From: Streptomyces sp. XY006
Lineage (GTDB): Bacteria > Actinomycetota > Actinomycetes > Streptomycetales > Streptomycetaceae
Reading direction: 5' to 3'
DNA: 64,000 bases
NCBI RefSeq assembly: GCF_002237655.1
Contig: NZ_NOKT01000005.1
Coordinates: forward strand, 1 to 64,000
Below the pieces are notes generated by a model that saw only the letters and a program-made list of their open reading frames with translations, was not told the origin of the DNA and searched no databases. This document shows, one piece after another, positions 33,722 through 41,107 of the stretch; the stretch's first letter is position 1, and every line of letters starts with the position of its first letter. The position numbers were made by a program, and so were the translations under genes.

Positions 33722-35215
33722 CTAGGCGGCCGTGACCTTCTCGCCGTCCGGTGAGGTCTCGGTCTGCGTGACCTTCACCGGCTCCGTGCCCGTCGCGCTG
33801 TGGCGCGCGGCCCAGTTCTCCAGGGCCGTGCGGCAGGCGTGGTCGAGGTGGTGCAGACCCGACAGGTCCAGCTCCACCGGGCGGTCCTGGGGCAGCGCCT
33901 CCAGGCTGTCCATGATCTTCGGCAGCCGCAGGAAGGTCGCGTTGCCCGCCAGGTACACCTGGATCGGGCCGGCGCCCTTGTCGATGACCTCCAGCTTGAC
34001 GTGCGAGGCCTCCCAGGCGGTCTTGACGACCGACAGGGCCAGACCGATGAGCACTCCCTCGAACATGTTCACCGCGACGATCGACACGGCCGTGACGACG
34101 AGAATCAGCGCCTCACCCTTGTGGGCCCGCCACAGCGCCGTGATCTGGCGGAACGGGATCAGCTTCCAGCCGGCGTGCACGAGGATGCCGGCCAGGGCGG
34201 GAATGGGGATCAGGGCCAGCGCCCACGGCATGGCGGCGGCGAACAGCAGCAGCCACACGCCGTGCAGCACCCGGGACGCCTTGGTCCTGGCGCCCGCGCT
34301 CACATTGGCGGAGCTGCGCACGATGACCGCGGTCATCGGCAGCGCGCCGAGCAGACCGCACAGGGTGTTGCCCGCGCCCTGGGCGACCATCTCCTTGTTG
34401 TACTCGGTGCGCGGACCGTTGTGCAGCCGGTCCACGGCCGCCGCGCTGAACAGGCTCTCGGCGGAGGCGATCAGCGCGAAGGCGATGATCGTGCCCCAGA
34501 TGGCCGGGCTCGCCAGCTCGCCGAAGGCCTCGGCCCCGGGCGGCTGGACCACCCCGAGCAGACCCTCCACCTGGACGGTGGCGACGGGCAGCTGGAAAGC
34601 GAGTGTGACGACCGTGGCCAGGACGACCGCGGCGAGGGCGCCGGGCACGGTCCGGACGGCCTTCGGCATCCTCGTCCACAGCACGATGACGGCGATGGTG
34701 CCCGCGCCGATCGCGAGGGAGGTCAGGGCCTTGGTGCTGCCGAACGCGTCCATGAACGCCCCGGGCAGACCCGCGATCTTGCCGAGCCCGGAGTCCGGGG
34801 CCTTCAGGCCGGCCGCCGCGTAGATCTGGCCGGCGATGATCACCAGTCCGATGCCGCAGAGCATGCCCTCGACGACCGAGACGGATATCGCCCGGAACCA
34901 GCGGCCTATGCCGAGGAAGCCCATGGCGAGCTGGAGCAGGCCGGCGATCAGCACGATCACGCCGAGCGTGGCGACGCCGAACTCGGTGACGGCCTCGAAG
35001 ACCAGCACGGTGAGACCGGCGGCGGGCCCGGACACCTGGAGGCTGCTGCCGGGCAGCAGTCCGGTGACGATCCCGCCCACGATGCCGGTGATCAGGCCCA
35101 GCTCCGCGGGGACGCCGGAGGCGACCGCCACCCCGACGCAGAGCGGTACCGCGACCAGGAAGACGACGATGGAGGCGAGGAAGTCCTGCCTCAGATGAGG
35201 GAACTTGGACACCAT
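33722..35215 (-). CDS. SulP-family anion transporter (probable bicarbonate) with STAS domain
   Basis: This 497-aa membrane protein has 10-12 hydrophobic helices beginning FLASIVVFLVAVPLCVGVAVASG (about 12-34). Conserved SulP elements are PGSSLQVSGPAAGLTVLVF, ALIASAESLFSAAAVDRLH and GAGNTLCGLLGALPMTAVIVRSSANV. The C-terminal STAS-like domain includes VELDLSGLHHLDHACRTALENW. ATG at 35215 is used. The carbonic anhydrase gene ends 14 bases upstream in the same orientation, so bicarbonate is the likeliest substrate (as in BicA-type systems), rather than sulfate. Confidence 0.85.
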   Translation of the reverse strand: MVSKFPHLRQDFLASIVVFLVAVPLCVGVAVASGVPAELGLITGIVGGIVTGLLPGSSLQVSGPAAGLTVLVFEAVTEFGVATLGVIVLIAGLLQLAMGFLGIGRWFRAISVSVVEGMLCGIGLVIIAGQIYAAAGLKAPDSGLGKIAGLPGAFMDAFGSTKALTSLAIGAGTIAVIVLWTRMPKAVRTVPGALAAVVLATVVTLAFQLPVATVQVEGLLGVVQPPGAEAFGELASPAIWGTIIAFALIASAESLFSAAAVDRLHNGPRTEYNKEMVAQGAGNTLCGLLGALPMTAVIVRSSANVSAGARTKASRVLHGVWLLLFAAAMPWALALIPIPALAGILVHAGWKLIPFRQITALWRAHKGEALILVVTAVSIVAVNMFEGVLIGLALSVVKTAWEASHVKLEVIDKGAGPIQVYLAGNATFLRLPKIMDSLEALPQDRPVELDLSGLHHLDHACRTALENWAARHSATGTEPVKVTQTETSPDGEKVTAA

Positions 35216-35229
35216 GGTCACCGGCCCCC

Positions 35230-35811
35230 TCAGAGCGTCTCGAACGTGTCGGACTGCGCGCGGTGTTCGCGCACCACGCCGGTGTGAACCTCGTAGTACC
35301 AGCCGTGCAGCTGGAGTTCGCCCGCTTGCAGGCGCTGGTCGACGCACGGGTAGGAACGCAGCCGCATCAACTGCGTGAGCACGTGGTGCTGTACGGCCTC
35401 GGCGACCGTCGGGTCGGCGGGGTCGGAGCACTCGGGCTCGTCGGCCGCGTGGGCGAGCCAGTCGCGCACGGCCGGTACGGCGGTGAGGTCGTCGTGGCGC
35501 ACCACGGCGCCGACGGCGCCGCAGTGGGAGTGGCCGCAGACCACGATGTGCCGGACGCCGAGGACCTGGACGGCGTATTCGATGGTGGCCGCCTCGCCGG
35601 TGGGGGTGGCGGAGGCGTAGGGGGGAACGACGTTGCCCGCGGTGCGCAGCTCGAAGAGCTCGCCGGGGCGGGCGCCGGTGATCAGGGCCGGTACGACCCT
35701 GGAGTCGGAGCAGGTGATGAACAGGACGTCGGGGGACTGGCCCTCGGCGAGGCGGGCGAACTCCTCAGGGCGCTGTCCGAACTTGCGGGCGTTGTCGATG
35801 AGGGGCTGCAT
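35230..35811 (-). CDS. beta-class carbonic anhydrase
   Basis: This 193-aa zinc enzyme interconverts CO2 and bicarbonate. Zinc ligands are visible as Cys in FITCSDSRV (about 33-37, with the Asp-Arg dyad) and His-X2-Cys in VVCGHSHCGAVGA (about 91-102). The signature ELRTAGNVVPPY is present. Length is typical of type II beta-CAs. ATG at 35811 is used. It is the first gene of a CA-SulP operon, a layout that ties CO2 hydration to bicarbonate movement across the membrane. Confidence 0.95.
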   Translation of the reverse strand: MQPLIDNARKFGQRPEEFARLAEGQSPDVLFITCSDSRVVPALITGARPGELFELRTAGNVVPPYASATPTGEAATIEYAVQVLGVRHIVVCGHSHCGAVGAVVRHDDLTAVPAVRDWLAHAADEPECSDPADPTVAEAVQHHVLTQLMRLRSYPCVDQRLQAGELQLHGWYYEVHTGVVREHRAQSDTFETL

Positions 35812-35889
35812 GATGTGGTGACTCCTCCTGGCGCGCAGTGGGGGCGCGTCGGACGGGCATGACAGAGGTGGGGGGAACTGCTCCGCGGC

Positions 35890-36318
35890 TCAGCAGCGGA
35901 AGACCTGCAGTGCCGCCGGTGTGCGCGACGCCGAGGATCTCGACGTGCGCTGGTGCGCGGTGCCGGGTCCGGCCGGTTCGTCCGCCGCCGGCCGGGTGTG
36001 CCGGGCCAGCGGCCGATCGGGCGCCGAGGGCGCGGAGTCGGCGGTGTGGGACCGGGCGCGGGTCCGCAGGGGACCGGTCGGGTCCCCGTGGTGCCCGGCG
36101 CGGCAGGTGACGATCTCGTCGCGCAGCGCCTTGCCGGCGAACGGAATCCCGGGGCGTGAGGCCGTGCCGGAGGGCTCGGTGCCGGGGTGAGCCTTGGCCT
36201 CGGCATGACTCGATGTGTGCGCGGTTGCGAAGGATGCCGTCGGTGCGAAGAACTGGAGGGCGAGCAGGACGGCGGCGAGGAGCGAAACCACGGTCCGGGC
36301 CGTCGTACCTCGATGCAT
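35890..36318 (-). CDS. small His-rich secreted protein (142 aa)
   Basis: ATG at 36318 has a GAAGGGGGG SD and starts a signal peptide (VSLLAAVLLALQFFAPTASFATA, about 11-33). The mature part is rich in His, Arg, Ala, Ser and Pro with no defined domain: HTSSHAEAKAHPG, CRAGHHGDPTGP, and the C-terminal end ALQVFRC with a final Cys. Similar short proteins occur in other Streptomyces, but I cannot assign a function. His density suggests metal contact. Its promoter carries a clear operator-like palindrome. Confidence 0.7.
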   Translation of the reverse strand: MHRGTTARTVVSLLAAVLLALQFFAPTASFATAHTSSHAEAKAHPGTEPSGTASRPGIPFAGKALRDEIVTCRAGHHGDPTGPLRTRARSHTADSAPSAPDRPLARHTRPAADEPAGPGTAHQRTSRSSASRTPAALQVFRC

Positions 36319-36342
36319 GCGCCCCCCTTCAGCCGTCACAGA

Positions 36343-36380
36343 CGTCTAGTACTGACCAACACTTGGTCAACGGCTGGTCA
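36343..36380 (-). promoter_or_regulatory. promoter and palindromic operator of the His-rich secreted gene
   Basis: On the minus strand TTGACC (36370-36365) and TAGACG (36348-36343) form a -35/-10 pair with a 16-base spacer, about 25 bases before the start codon. A perfect inverted repeat TGACCAA-N3-TTGGTCA (36353-36369) covers the -35 and spacer. A third half-site TGGTCA (plus strand 36375-36380) lies just upstream. This geometry indicates repression by a dimeric regulator. Confidence 0.6.
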
Positions 36381-36388
36381 AGAAACAC

Positions 36389-36420
36389 GTTAACCCTGCA
36401 AAGTCATTTGCAGGGTTAAC
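36389..36420. terminator. AT-rich perfect hairpin after zapE
   Basis: GTTAACCCTGCAAA (36389-36402) and TTTGCAGGGTTAAC (36407-36420) form a perfect 14-bp stem with a 4-base loop, 97 bases after the zapE stop on the minus strand. On that strand it is followed by a T-rich stretch. It is probably the zapE terminator, separating it from the next promoter; its low GC content is unusual here. Confidence 0.65.
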
Positions 36421-36516
36421 TTAACGTTTCGAGCTGAAGAGAGCCTGAAAACCGTACGTGGGCTGGCCTGAACACACCCTTGTCGCAGGGTGGTTGGGGC
36501 GATATTGGATACGGGG

Positions 36517-37614
36517 TTACCGACCGGTCGGCAACGAGGCCGCGTCGCGGGCCAGCGCGGTGAGCCGGGAGATGGCCCGGAAGTACTTCTTGCGGTAGCC
36601 GCCGTTGAGCATCTCGTCACTGAACAGCTGGTCGAACGGCACGCCCGAGGCCATCACGGGCACCTCGCGGTCGTAGAGCCGGTCCGCGAGAATGACCAGC
36701 CTGAGGGCGGTCGACTGGTCGGGAACGGGCCGCACGCCGGTGAGGCACACCGCCTTGATCCCGTCCGTCAGAGCCCCGTACCGGCTGGGGTGGACGCGGG
36801 CCAGGTGCTCCAGGAGGGGCGAGAACGAGTCGAGGGAGGCGCCCTCGGTGGCGTGCGCCGTCGCGGTCACCCGTGCGTCGGAGTACGGCGGCGGCGCCTC
36901 GGGCAGGCCGCGGTGGCGGTAGTCCTCGCCGTCGATGCGCAGCGCGCGGAAGTGGGCCGACAGGCCCTGGATCTCCCGCAGGAAGTCGGCCGCCGCGAAC
37001 CGGCCCTCGCCGAGCTTGCCGGGCAGTGTGTTGGAGGTGGCGGCGAGGGCGACGCCCGCGTCGACGAGCTTGCCGAGCAGCGTGGAGACCAGGACCGTGT
37101 CGCCCGGGTCGTCGAGCTCGAACTCGTCGATGCAGAGCAGGCGGTGGCCGGAGAGCGTCTGGACGGTCTGCTGGAATCCGAGGGCGCCGACCAGGTTGGT
37201 CAGCTCCACGAACGTGCCGAACGCCTTGCGGGCGGGCTCGGCCGGGGTGGCGTGCCACAGGGAGGCCAGCAGGTGCGTCTTGCCGACGCCGTAGCCGCCG
37301 TCCAGGTAGACGCCACGCGGACCGGCGGGGGCCTTCTTCGCCGCCCTGCCGAACCCGAACAGCCGCCGCCTGCCCGAGTCGCCGTCCCCGCCCAGGCCGG
37401 CCGCGAAGCCCTCCAGGGCCCGGACGGCCTCGGTCTGGCTGGGCTGGTTCGGGTCCGGTATGTACGTGCTGAACCGGACCGAGTCGAACCGCGGCGGCGG
37501 CACCATCTCGGCGACCAGGCGGTCCGCGGGCACGTGCGGCTCACGGGCGCACAGCGACAGCGGGGCCGGGTCGGTCACGGGGCCGGTTCCGGAAGGGGCG
37601 GGGGAAGAGGACAC
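36517..37614 (-). CDS. zapE: cell division protein ZapE / AFG1-like ATPase
   Basis: This 365-aa P-loop ATPase has Walker A GGYGVGKTHLLASL (about 106-119) and Walker B RLLCIDEFELDD (about 159-170). The sensor region ATSNTLPGKLGEGRF and a C-terminal region with RLVILADRLYDREVPVMASG complete the AFG1/ZapE family pattern. GTG at 37614 is used. In other bacteria ZapE binds the Z-ring or mitochondrial-type inner-membrane complexes; in Streptomyces its role is not established. It is divergent from the RibD-like gene, with 37 bases between starts. Confidence 0.9.
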   Translation of the reverse strand: MSSSPAPSGTGPVTDPAPLSLCAREPHVPADRLVAEMVPPPRFDSVRFSTYIPDPNQPSQTEAVRALEGFAAGLGGDGDSGRRRLFGFGRAAKKAPAGPRGVYLDGGYGVGKTHLLASLWHATPAEPARKAFGTFVELTNLVGALGFQQTVQTLSGHRLLCIDEFELDDPGDTVLVSTLLGKLVDAGVALAATSNTLPGKLGEGRFAAADFLREIQGLSAHFRALRIDGEDYRHRGLPEAPPPYSDARVTATAHATEGASLDSFSPLLEHLARVHPSRYGALTDGIKAVCLTGVRPVPDQSTALRLVILADRLYDREVPVMASGVPFDQLFSDEMLNGGYRKKYFRAISRLTALARDAASLPTGR

Positions 37615-37651
37615 GGTTCACCATGCTACGGCGCGTGGAACACTGCACGGC

Positions 37652-38455
37652 ATGCGACGCCTGTTCCCTGTGACCGACGAAACAGCAGCTCCGGCCCCCG
37701 ACGGCACGCCCGGCGAGGGCACCGGGCGGGAGTGGACCCTGGCCGAGCTGGCCGCCGCGTACGCCTATCCCGAGCCCGGCGCCGCGGGGCCGGTGCCGTA
37801 CCTGCGGGCGAACATGGTGTCCACGCTGGACGGCGCCGCCCAGCACGACGGGCGCTCGCAGCCCATCTCCAGCGCGGCCGACATGCGGATCTTCGGCACG
37901 CTGCGGGCACTGGCCGACGTCGTGGTCGTCGGGGCCGAGACCGTGCGGCAGGAGGGCTACCGCCCGGCCCGCGCGCGGGCCGAGTTCGCGGCGTCGCGGG
38001 AGGCGGCCGGGCAGGCGCCCGCGCCCGCGATCGCGGTGGTCACCGCCGGCCTGGACCTGGACTTCTCGCTGCCCCTGTTCACGTCGCCCCTGGTGCCCAC
38101 CCTGATCCTCACGGGAGCCGCGGCCGCCCCCGACCGCGTGGCCGCCGCCGAGCAGGCCGGAGCCCGCGTGGTGACCGCCGGGGACGGCATCGGCGTGGAC
38201 CCCGCCCGCGCCGTGGCGGCCCTGGCCGGGCTCGGCCACACCCGGCTGCTGACCGAGGGCGGGCCCCGGCTGCTGGGACAGATGGTGGCGGCGGGCGTCC
38301 TGGACGAGCTGTGCCTCACCGTCTCCCCGATGCTCACCGCCGGCGACGCGCAGCGCATCGCCGGGGGACCCGCCGTCACCGTCCCGCACCGCTTCACCCT
38401 GCTGTCGATGCTGGAGGAGGACGGCTTCCTGTTCACGCGGTACCGGCGGTCCTGA
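37652..38455 (+). CDS. pyrimidine reductase family protein (RibD C-terminal-like)
   Basis: This 267-aa soluble protein has a RibD C-terminal/dihydrofolate-reductase-like fold: YLRANMVSTLDGAAQHDGRSQPIS (about 50-73, two blocks), DMRIFGTLRALADVVVVGAETVRQEGY, and TRLLTEGGPRLLGQMVAAGVLDELCLTVSPML. These elements bind NADPH and a ribosylamino-pyrimidine. No deaminase domain is fused, and no rib operon is nearby, so the true substrate is uncertain. ATG at 37652 follows the divergent zapE start closely. Confidence 0.85.
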   Translation: MRRLFPVTDETAAPAPDGTPGEGTGREWTLAELAAAYAYPEPGAAGPVPYLRANMVSTLDGAAQHDGRSQPISSAADMRIFGTLRALADVVVVGAETVRQEGYRPARARAEFAASREAAGQAPAPAIAVVTAGLDLDFSLPLFTSPLVPTLILTGAAAAPDRVAAAEQAGARVVTAGDGIGVDPARAVAALAGLGHTRLLTEGGPRLLGQMVAAGVLDELCLTVSPMLTAGDAQRIAGGPAVTVPHRFTLLSMLEEDGFLFTRYRRS

Positions 38456-38730
38456 CAGACCGGGTCCCGGGGCGCTGAACAGCCGGACCGGGGGTACAAG
38501 GTGCCGACGGCCGGCGGCCGGTGCATCCGCCGGGCCGGTGCGGACGGAAGAGGCGGACGGTGGCCCTCCCCGGCCGCCCGGGGGCGGCATATGCCGTTCC
38601 GCCCGGGTTCGGGAGGGCACACTGGATCCGGCAGTATCCGTGCGCGCACGGGCAGGATGGTTTCGGCAGGGCCCGGCACGGCCCACGGAGGAGCGGGGCC
38701 CCCGGGCCCCCGGAACAGAAGGGGCGCCTG

Positions 38731-39204
38731 GTGTTCACAAGCGTTTTGATGATCGAGAAGGCCCTGACGTCCGCCGACGTGGAGTTCGTCACGACCTTGC
38801 ACGGGGAGGAGGAGGTCTCCTTCCAGGTGCTGCTCCAGCCGCGCGGCGAGCAGGCGGACCGGCTGCTGCGGGCCATCGACGACGTGGCGCTGGGTGAACT
38901 CGACGAAGCCGTGCGGGAGGGCGAGACCCCGGAGGGGGAGGAGGCCCTGAGCGTGGGGCAGCGGGCCCTGGAGGTCTCCCTGACGGCGCTGCGGGCCTCG
39001 GGCAGCCCGGCGGAGGGACGGCTGATCGAGAACCACCCGCTGGATGCGCTGAAGTCCCTGGTGGAGGAGGTCGGGGCCGACGAGGTCATCGTGCTGACCG
39101 ACCCGCACTACGTGGAGGAGTTCTTCCACCGGGACTGGGCCTCGCGCGCCCGGCACAAGGTCGGGGTGCCGGTGCTGAAGCTGTTCTCGCACAGCAAGGC
39201 GTAG
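38731..39204 (+). CDS. conserved hypothetical protein (157 aa)
   Basis: GTG at 38731 has AAGGGG 6 bases upstream. The protein starts VFTSVLMIEKALTSADVEFVTTLHGEEEVSFQVLL and later has PLDALKSLVEEVGADEVIVLTDPHYVEEFFHRDWASRARHKVGVPVLKLF (both cited here as family-like blocks in shorter pieces: EEVGADEVIVLTDPHYVEEF, HRDWASRARHKVGVPVLKL). The second block has the strand-helix pattern of a universal-stress-like nucleotide fold. Homologues in Streptomyces are sometimes named indole-3-glycerol phosphate synthase, but none of that enzyme's TIM-barrel residues is seen. Function unknown. Confidence 0.75.
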   Translation: MFTSVLMIEKALTSADVEFVTTLHGEEEVSFQVLLQPRGEQADRLLRAIDDVALGELDEAVREGETPEGEEALSVGQRALEVSLTALRASGSPAEGRLIENHPLDALKSLVEEVGADEVIVLTDPHYVEEFFHRDWASRARHKVGVPVLKLFSHSKA

Positions 39205-39285
39205 CCGCCGGCGGTGGCGGCGTCGGGGAACCGTTCGGCATAGGCTGTGCCGCTGAACGTTCCGCACACGTACAGGGAGACACGC

Positions 39286-40677
39286 ATGGCACCCGGCCTT
39301 CCCACCGCCATGGACCGACCGCACTTCATCGGGATCGGTGGGGCCGGGATGTCGGGGATCGCGAAGATCCTCGCCCAGCGCGGGGCCGCCGTCGCGGGCA
39401 GCGACGCCAAGGAGTCCGCCACGGCCGAGGCGCTGCGGGCGCTGGGCGTGACCGTGCACATCGGGCACGCCGCCGGGCACCTGGCCGACGACGCGAGCTG
39501 CGTGGTCGTGTCGTCGGCGATCCGGCAGGACAACCCCGAGCTGGCCCGCGCGGCCGAGCTGGGCGTCCCCGTGGTGCACCGCTCCGACGCGCTGGCCGCC
39601 CTGATGGACGGGCTGCGCCCGATCGCCGTCGCCGGTACGCACGGCAAGACGACCACCACCTCGATGCTGGCCGTGTCCCTGAGCGAGCTCGGCCTGAACC
39701 CCTCCTACGCCATCGGCGGCGACCTGGACGCGCCCGGCTCCAACGCGCTGCACGGCGAGGGCGAGATCTTCGTCGCCGAGGCCGACGAGTCGGACCGCAG
39801 CTTCCACAAGTACGCGCCCGAGGTGGCGATCGTCCTCAACGTCGAGCTCGACCACCACGCCAACTACGCGTCGATGGACGAGATCTACGCGTCGTTCGAG
39901 ACGTTCGTGGACCGGATCACCGAGGGCGGCACGCTGGTGATCTCCGCCGACCACGAGGGCGCGCGCGAGCTGACCCGGCGGGTCGCCGGACGCGGCGTGC
40001 GGGTGGTGACCTACGGCGAGTCCGAGGACGCCTCCGTGCGCGTGACGTCGGTCGTGCCGCAGGGACTGACCAGCCGGGTCACCGTGGTGCTGGACGGCGA
40101 GGAGCTGACCTTCGCGGTCTCCGTGCCCGGCCGCCACTACGCGCACAACGCGGTCGCCGCGCTGGCGGCCGGGGCGGCGCTCGGCGTCCCCGCGGCCGAG
40201 CTGGCCCCGGCGCTCGCGGCGTACACCGGCGTGAAGCGGCGGCTGCAGCTCAAGGGCGAGGCGGCCGGCGTCCAGGTCATCGACTCCTACGCCCACCACC
40301 CCACCGAGATGACCGCCGACCTGGAGGCCATGCGCGGGGCCGCGGGCGACGCGCGGATCCTGGTCGTCTTCCAGCCGCACCTGTTCTCGCGCACGCAGGA
40401 GCTCGGCAAGGAGATGGGCCAGTCGCTGGCCCTCGCGGACGCCTCGGTCGTGCTGGACATCTACCCGGCCCGCGAGGACCCGATCCCCGGCGTGACCAGC
40501 GAGCTGATCATCGAGGCGGCCCGGGCCGCGGGCGCGGACGTGACGCCCGTGCACGACACGGCGGACGTCCCCTCGGTCGTCGCGGGAATGGCGAAGCCCG
40601 GTGATCTCGTTCTCACCATGGGAGCGGGCGACGTCACCGACCTCGGCCCGCGCATCCTGGACCGTCTGTCGAACTGA
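39286..40677 (+). CDS. murC: UDP-N-acetylmuramate-L-alanine ligase
   Basis: This 463-aa cytoplasmic ligase adds L-Ala to UDP-MurNAc in peptidoglycan precursor synthesis. The N-terminal UDP-binding loop is FIGIGGAGMSGIA (about 14-26), the ATP P-loop is AVAGTHGKTTTTSM (about 116-129), and EADESDRSF, NVELDHHANY and DSYAHHPTEM are all present. ATG at 39286 has GGGAGA upstream. It lies outside the dcw cluster, which is normal for Streptomyces. msrB follows 14 bases downstream and may be co-transcribed. Confidence 0.96.
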   Translation: MAPGLPTAMDRPHFIGIGGAGMSGIAKILAQRGAAVAGSDAKESATAEALRALGVTVHIGHAAGHLADDASCVVVSSAIRQDNPELARAAELGVPVVHRSDALAALMDGLRPIAVAGTHGKTTTTSMLAVSLSELGLNPSYAIGGDLDAPGSNALHGEGEIFVAEADESDRSFHKYAPEVAIVLNVELDHHANYASMDEIYASFETFVDRITEGGTLVISADHEGARELTRRVAGRGVRVVTYGESEDASVRVTSVVPQGLTSRVTVVLDGEELTFAVSVPGRHYAHNAVAALAAGAALGVPAAELAPALAAYTGVKRRLQLKGEAAGVQVIDSYAHHPTEMTADLEAMRGAAGDARILVVFQPHLFSRTQELGKEMGQSLALADASVVLDIYPAREDPIPGVTSELIIEAARAAGADVTPVHDTADVPSVVAGMAKPGDLVLTMGAGDVTDLGPRILDRLSN

Positions 40678-40691
40678 GGGGCTGGAGGCTC

Positions 40692-41099
40692 ATGCCGTAC
40701 GACGTCGAGAAGCCGGACGAGCAGTGGCGCGCGGAGCTCAGCCCGGGCGAGTACGCCGTGCTGCGCCAGGCGGCCACCGAGCCGGCCTTCACCGGTGAGT
40801 ACACCGACACCAAGACACAGGGCGTCTACTCCTGCCGTGCCTGCGGAGCGGAGCTGTTCACCTCGGACACGAAGTTCGAGTCGCACTGCGGCTGGCCGTC
40901 CTTCTTCGACCCGAAGGACACCGACGCCGTGGAGCTGATCGAGGACCGTTCGCACGGCATGGTGCGGACCGAGGTGCGGTGCGCGCGCTGCGGCTCGCAC
41001 CTCGGGCACGTCTTCGAGGGCGAGGGCTACCCCACGCCCACCGACCAGCGGTACTGCATCAACAGCATCGCGCTGCGGCTGACGCCCGACGCGGGCTGA
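40692..41099 (+). CDS. msrB: peptide-methionine (R)-S-oxide reductase
   Basis: This 135-aa enzyme reduces the R epimer of methionine sulfoxide in proteins. A zinc site is formed by CRACGAELF (about 46-54) and CARCGSHLGHVF (about 96-107). The catalytic Cys lies in RYCINSIAL near residue 120. GWPSFFDP is the conserved substrate loop. ATG at 40692 has a GGGGCTGGAGGCTC leader with GGAGG. The stop lies 8 bases from that of the converging receptor gene. Confidence 0.96.
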   Translation: MPYDVEKPDEQWRAELSPGEYAVLRQAATEPAFTGEYTDTKTQGVYSCRACGAELFTSDTKFESHCGWPSFFDPKDTDAVELIEDRSHGMVRTEVRCARCGSHLGHVFEGEGYPTPTDQRYCINSIALRLTPDAG

Positions 41100-41107
41100 G
41101 GCGGCGC

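Noticed and set aside
38731..39204. Indole-3-glycerol phosphate synthase
   Set aside because: The protein is only 157 aa and lacks the barrel and catalytic Lys/Glu motifs of that enzyme; the name seems to be inherited misannotation.
37957..40554. 865-codon minus-strand frame opposite ribD-like, the 157-aa gene and murC
   Set aside because: It runs antisense to three well-supported genes, including murC with clear motifs, and its translation is low-complexity Arg/Gly/His-rich.
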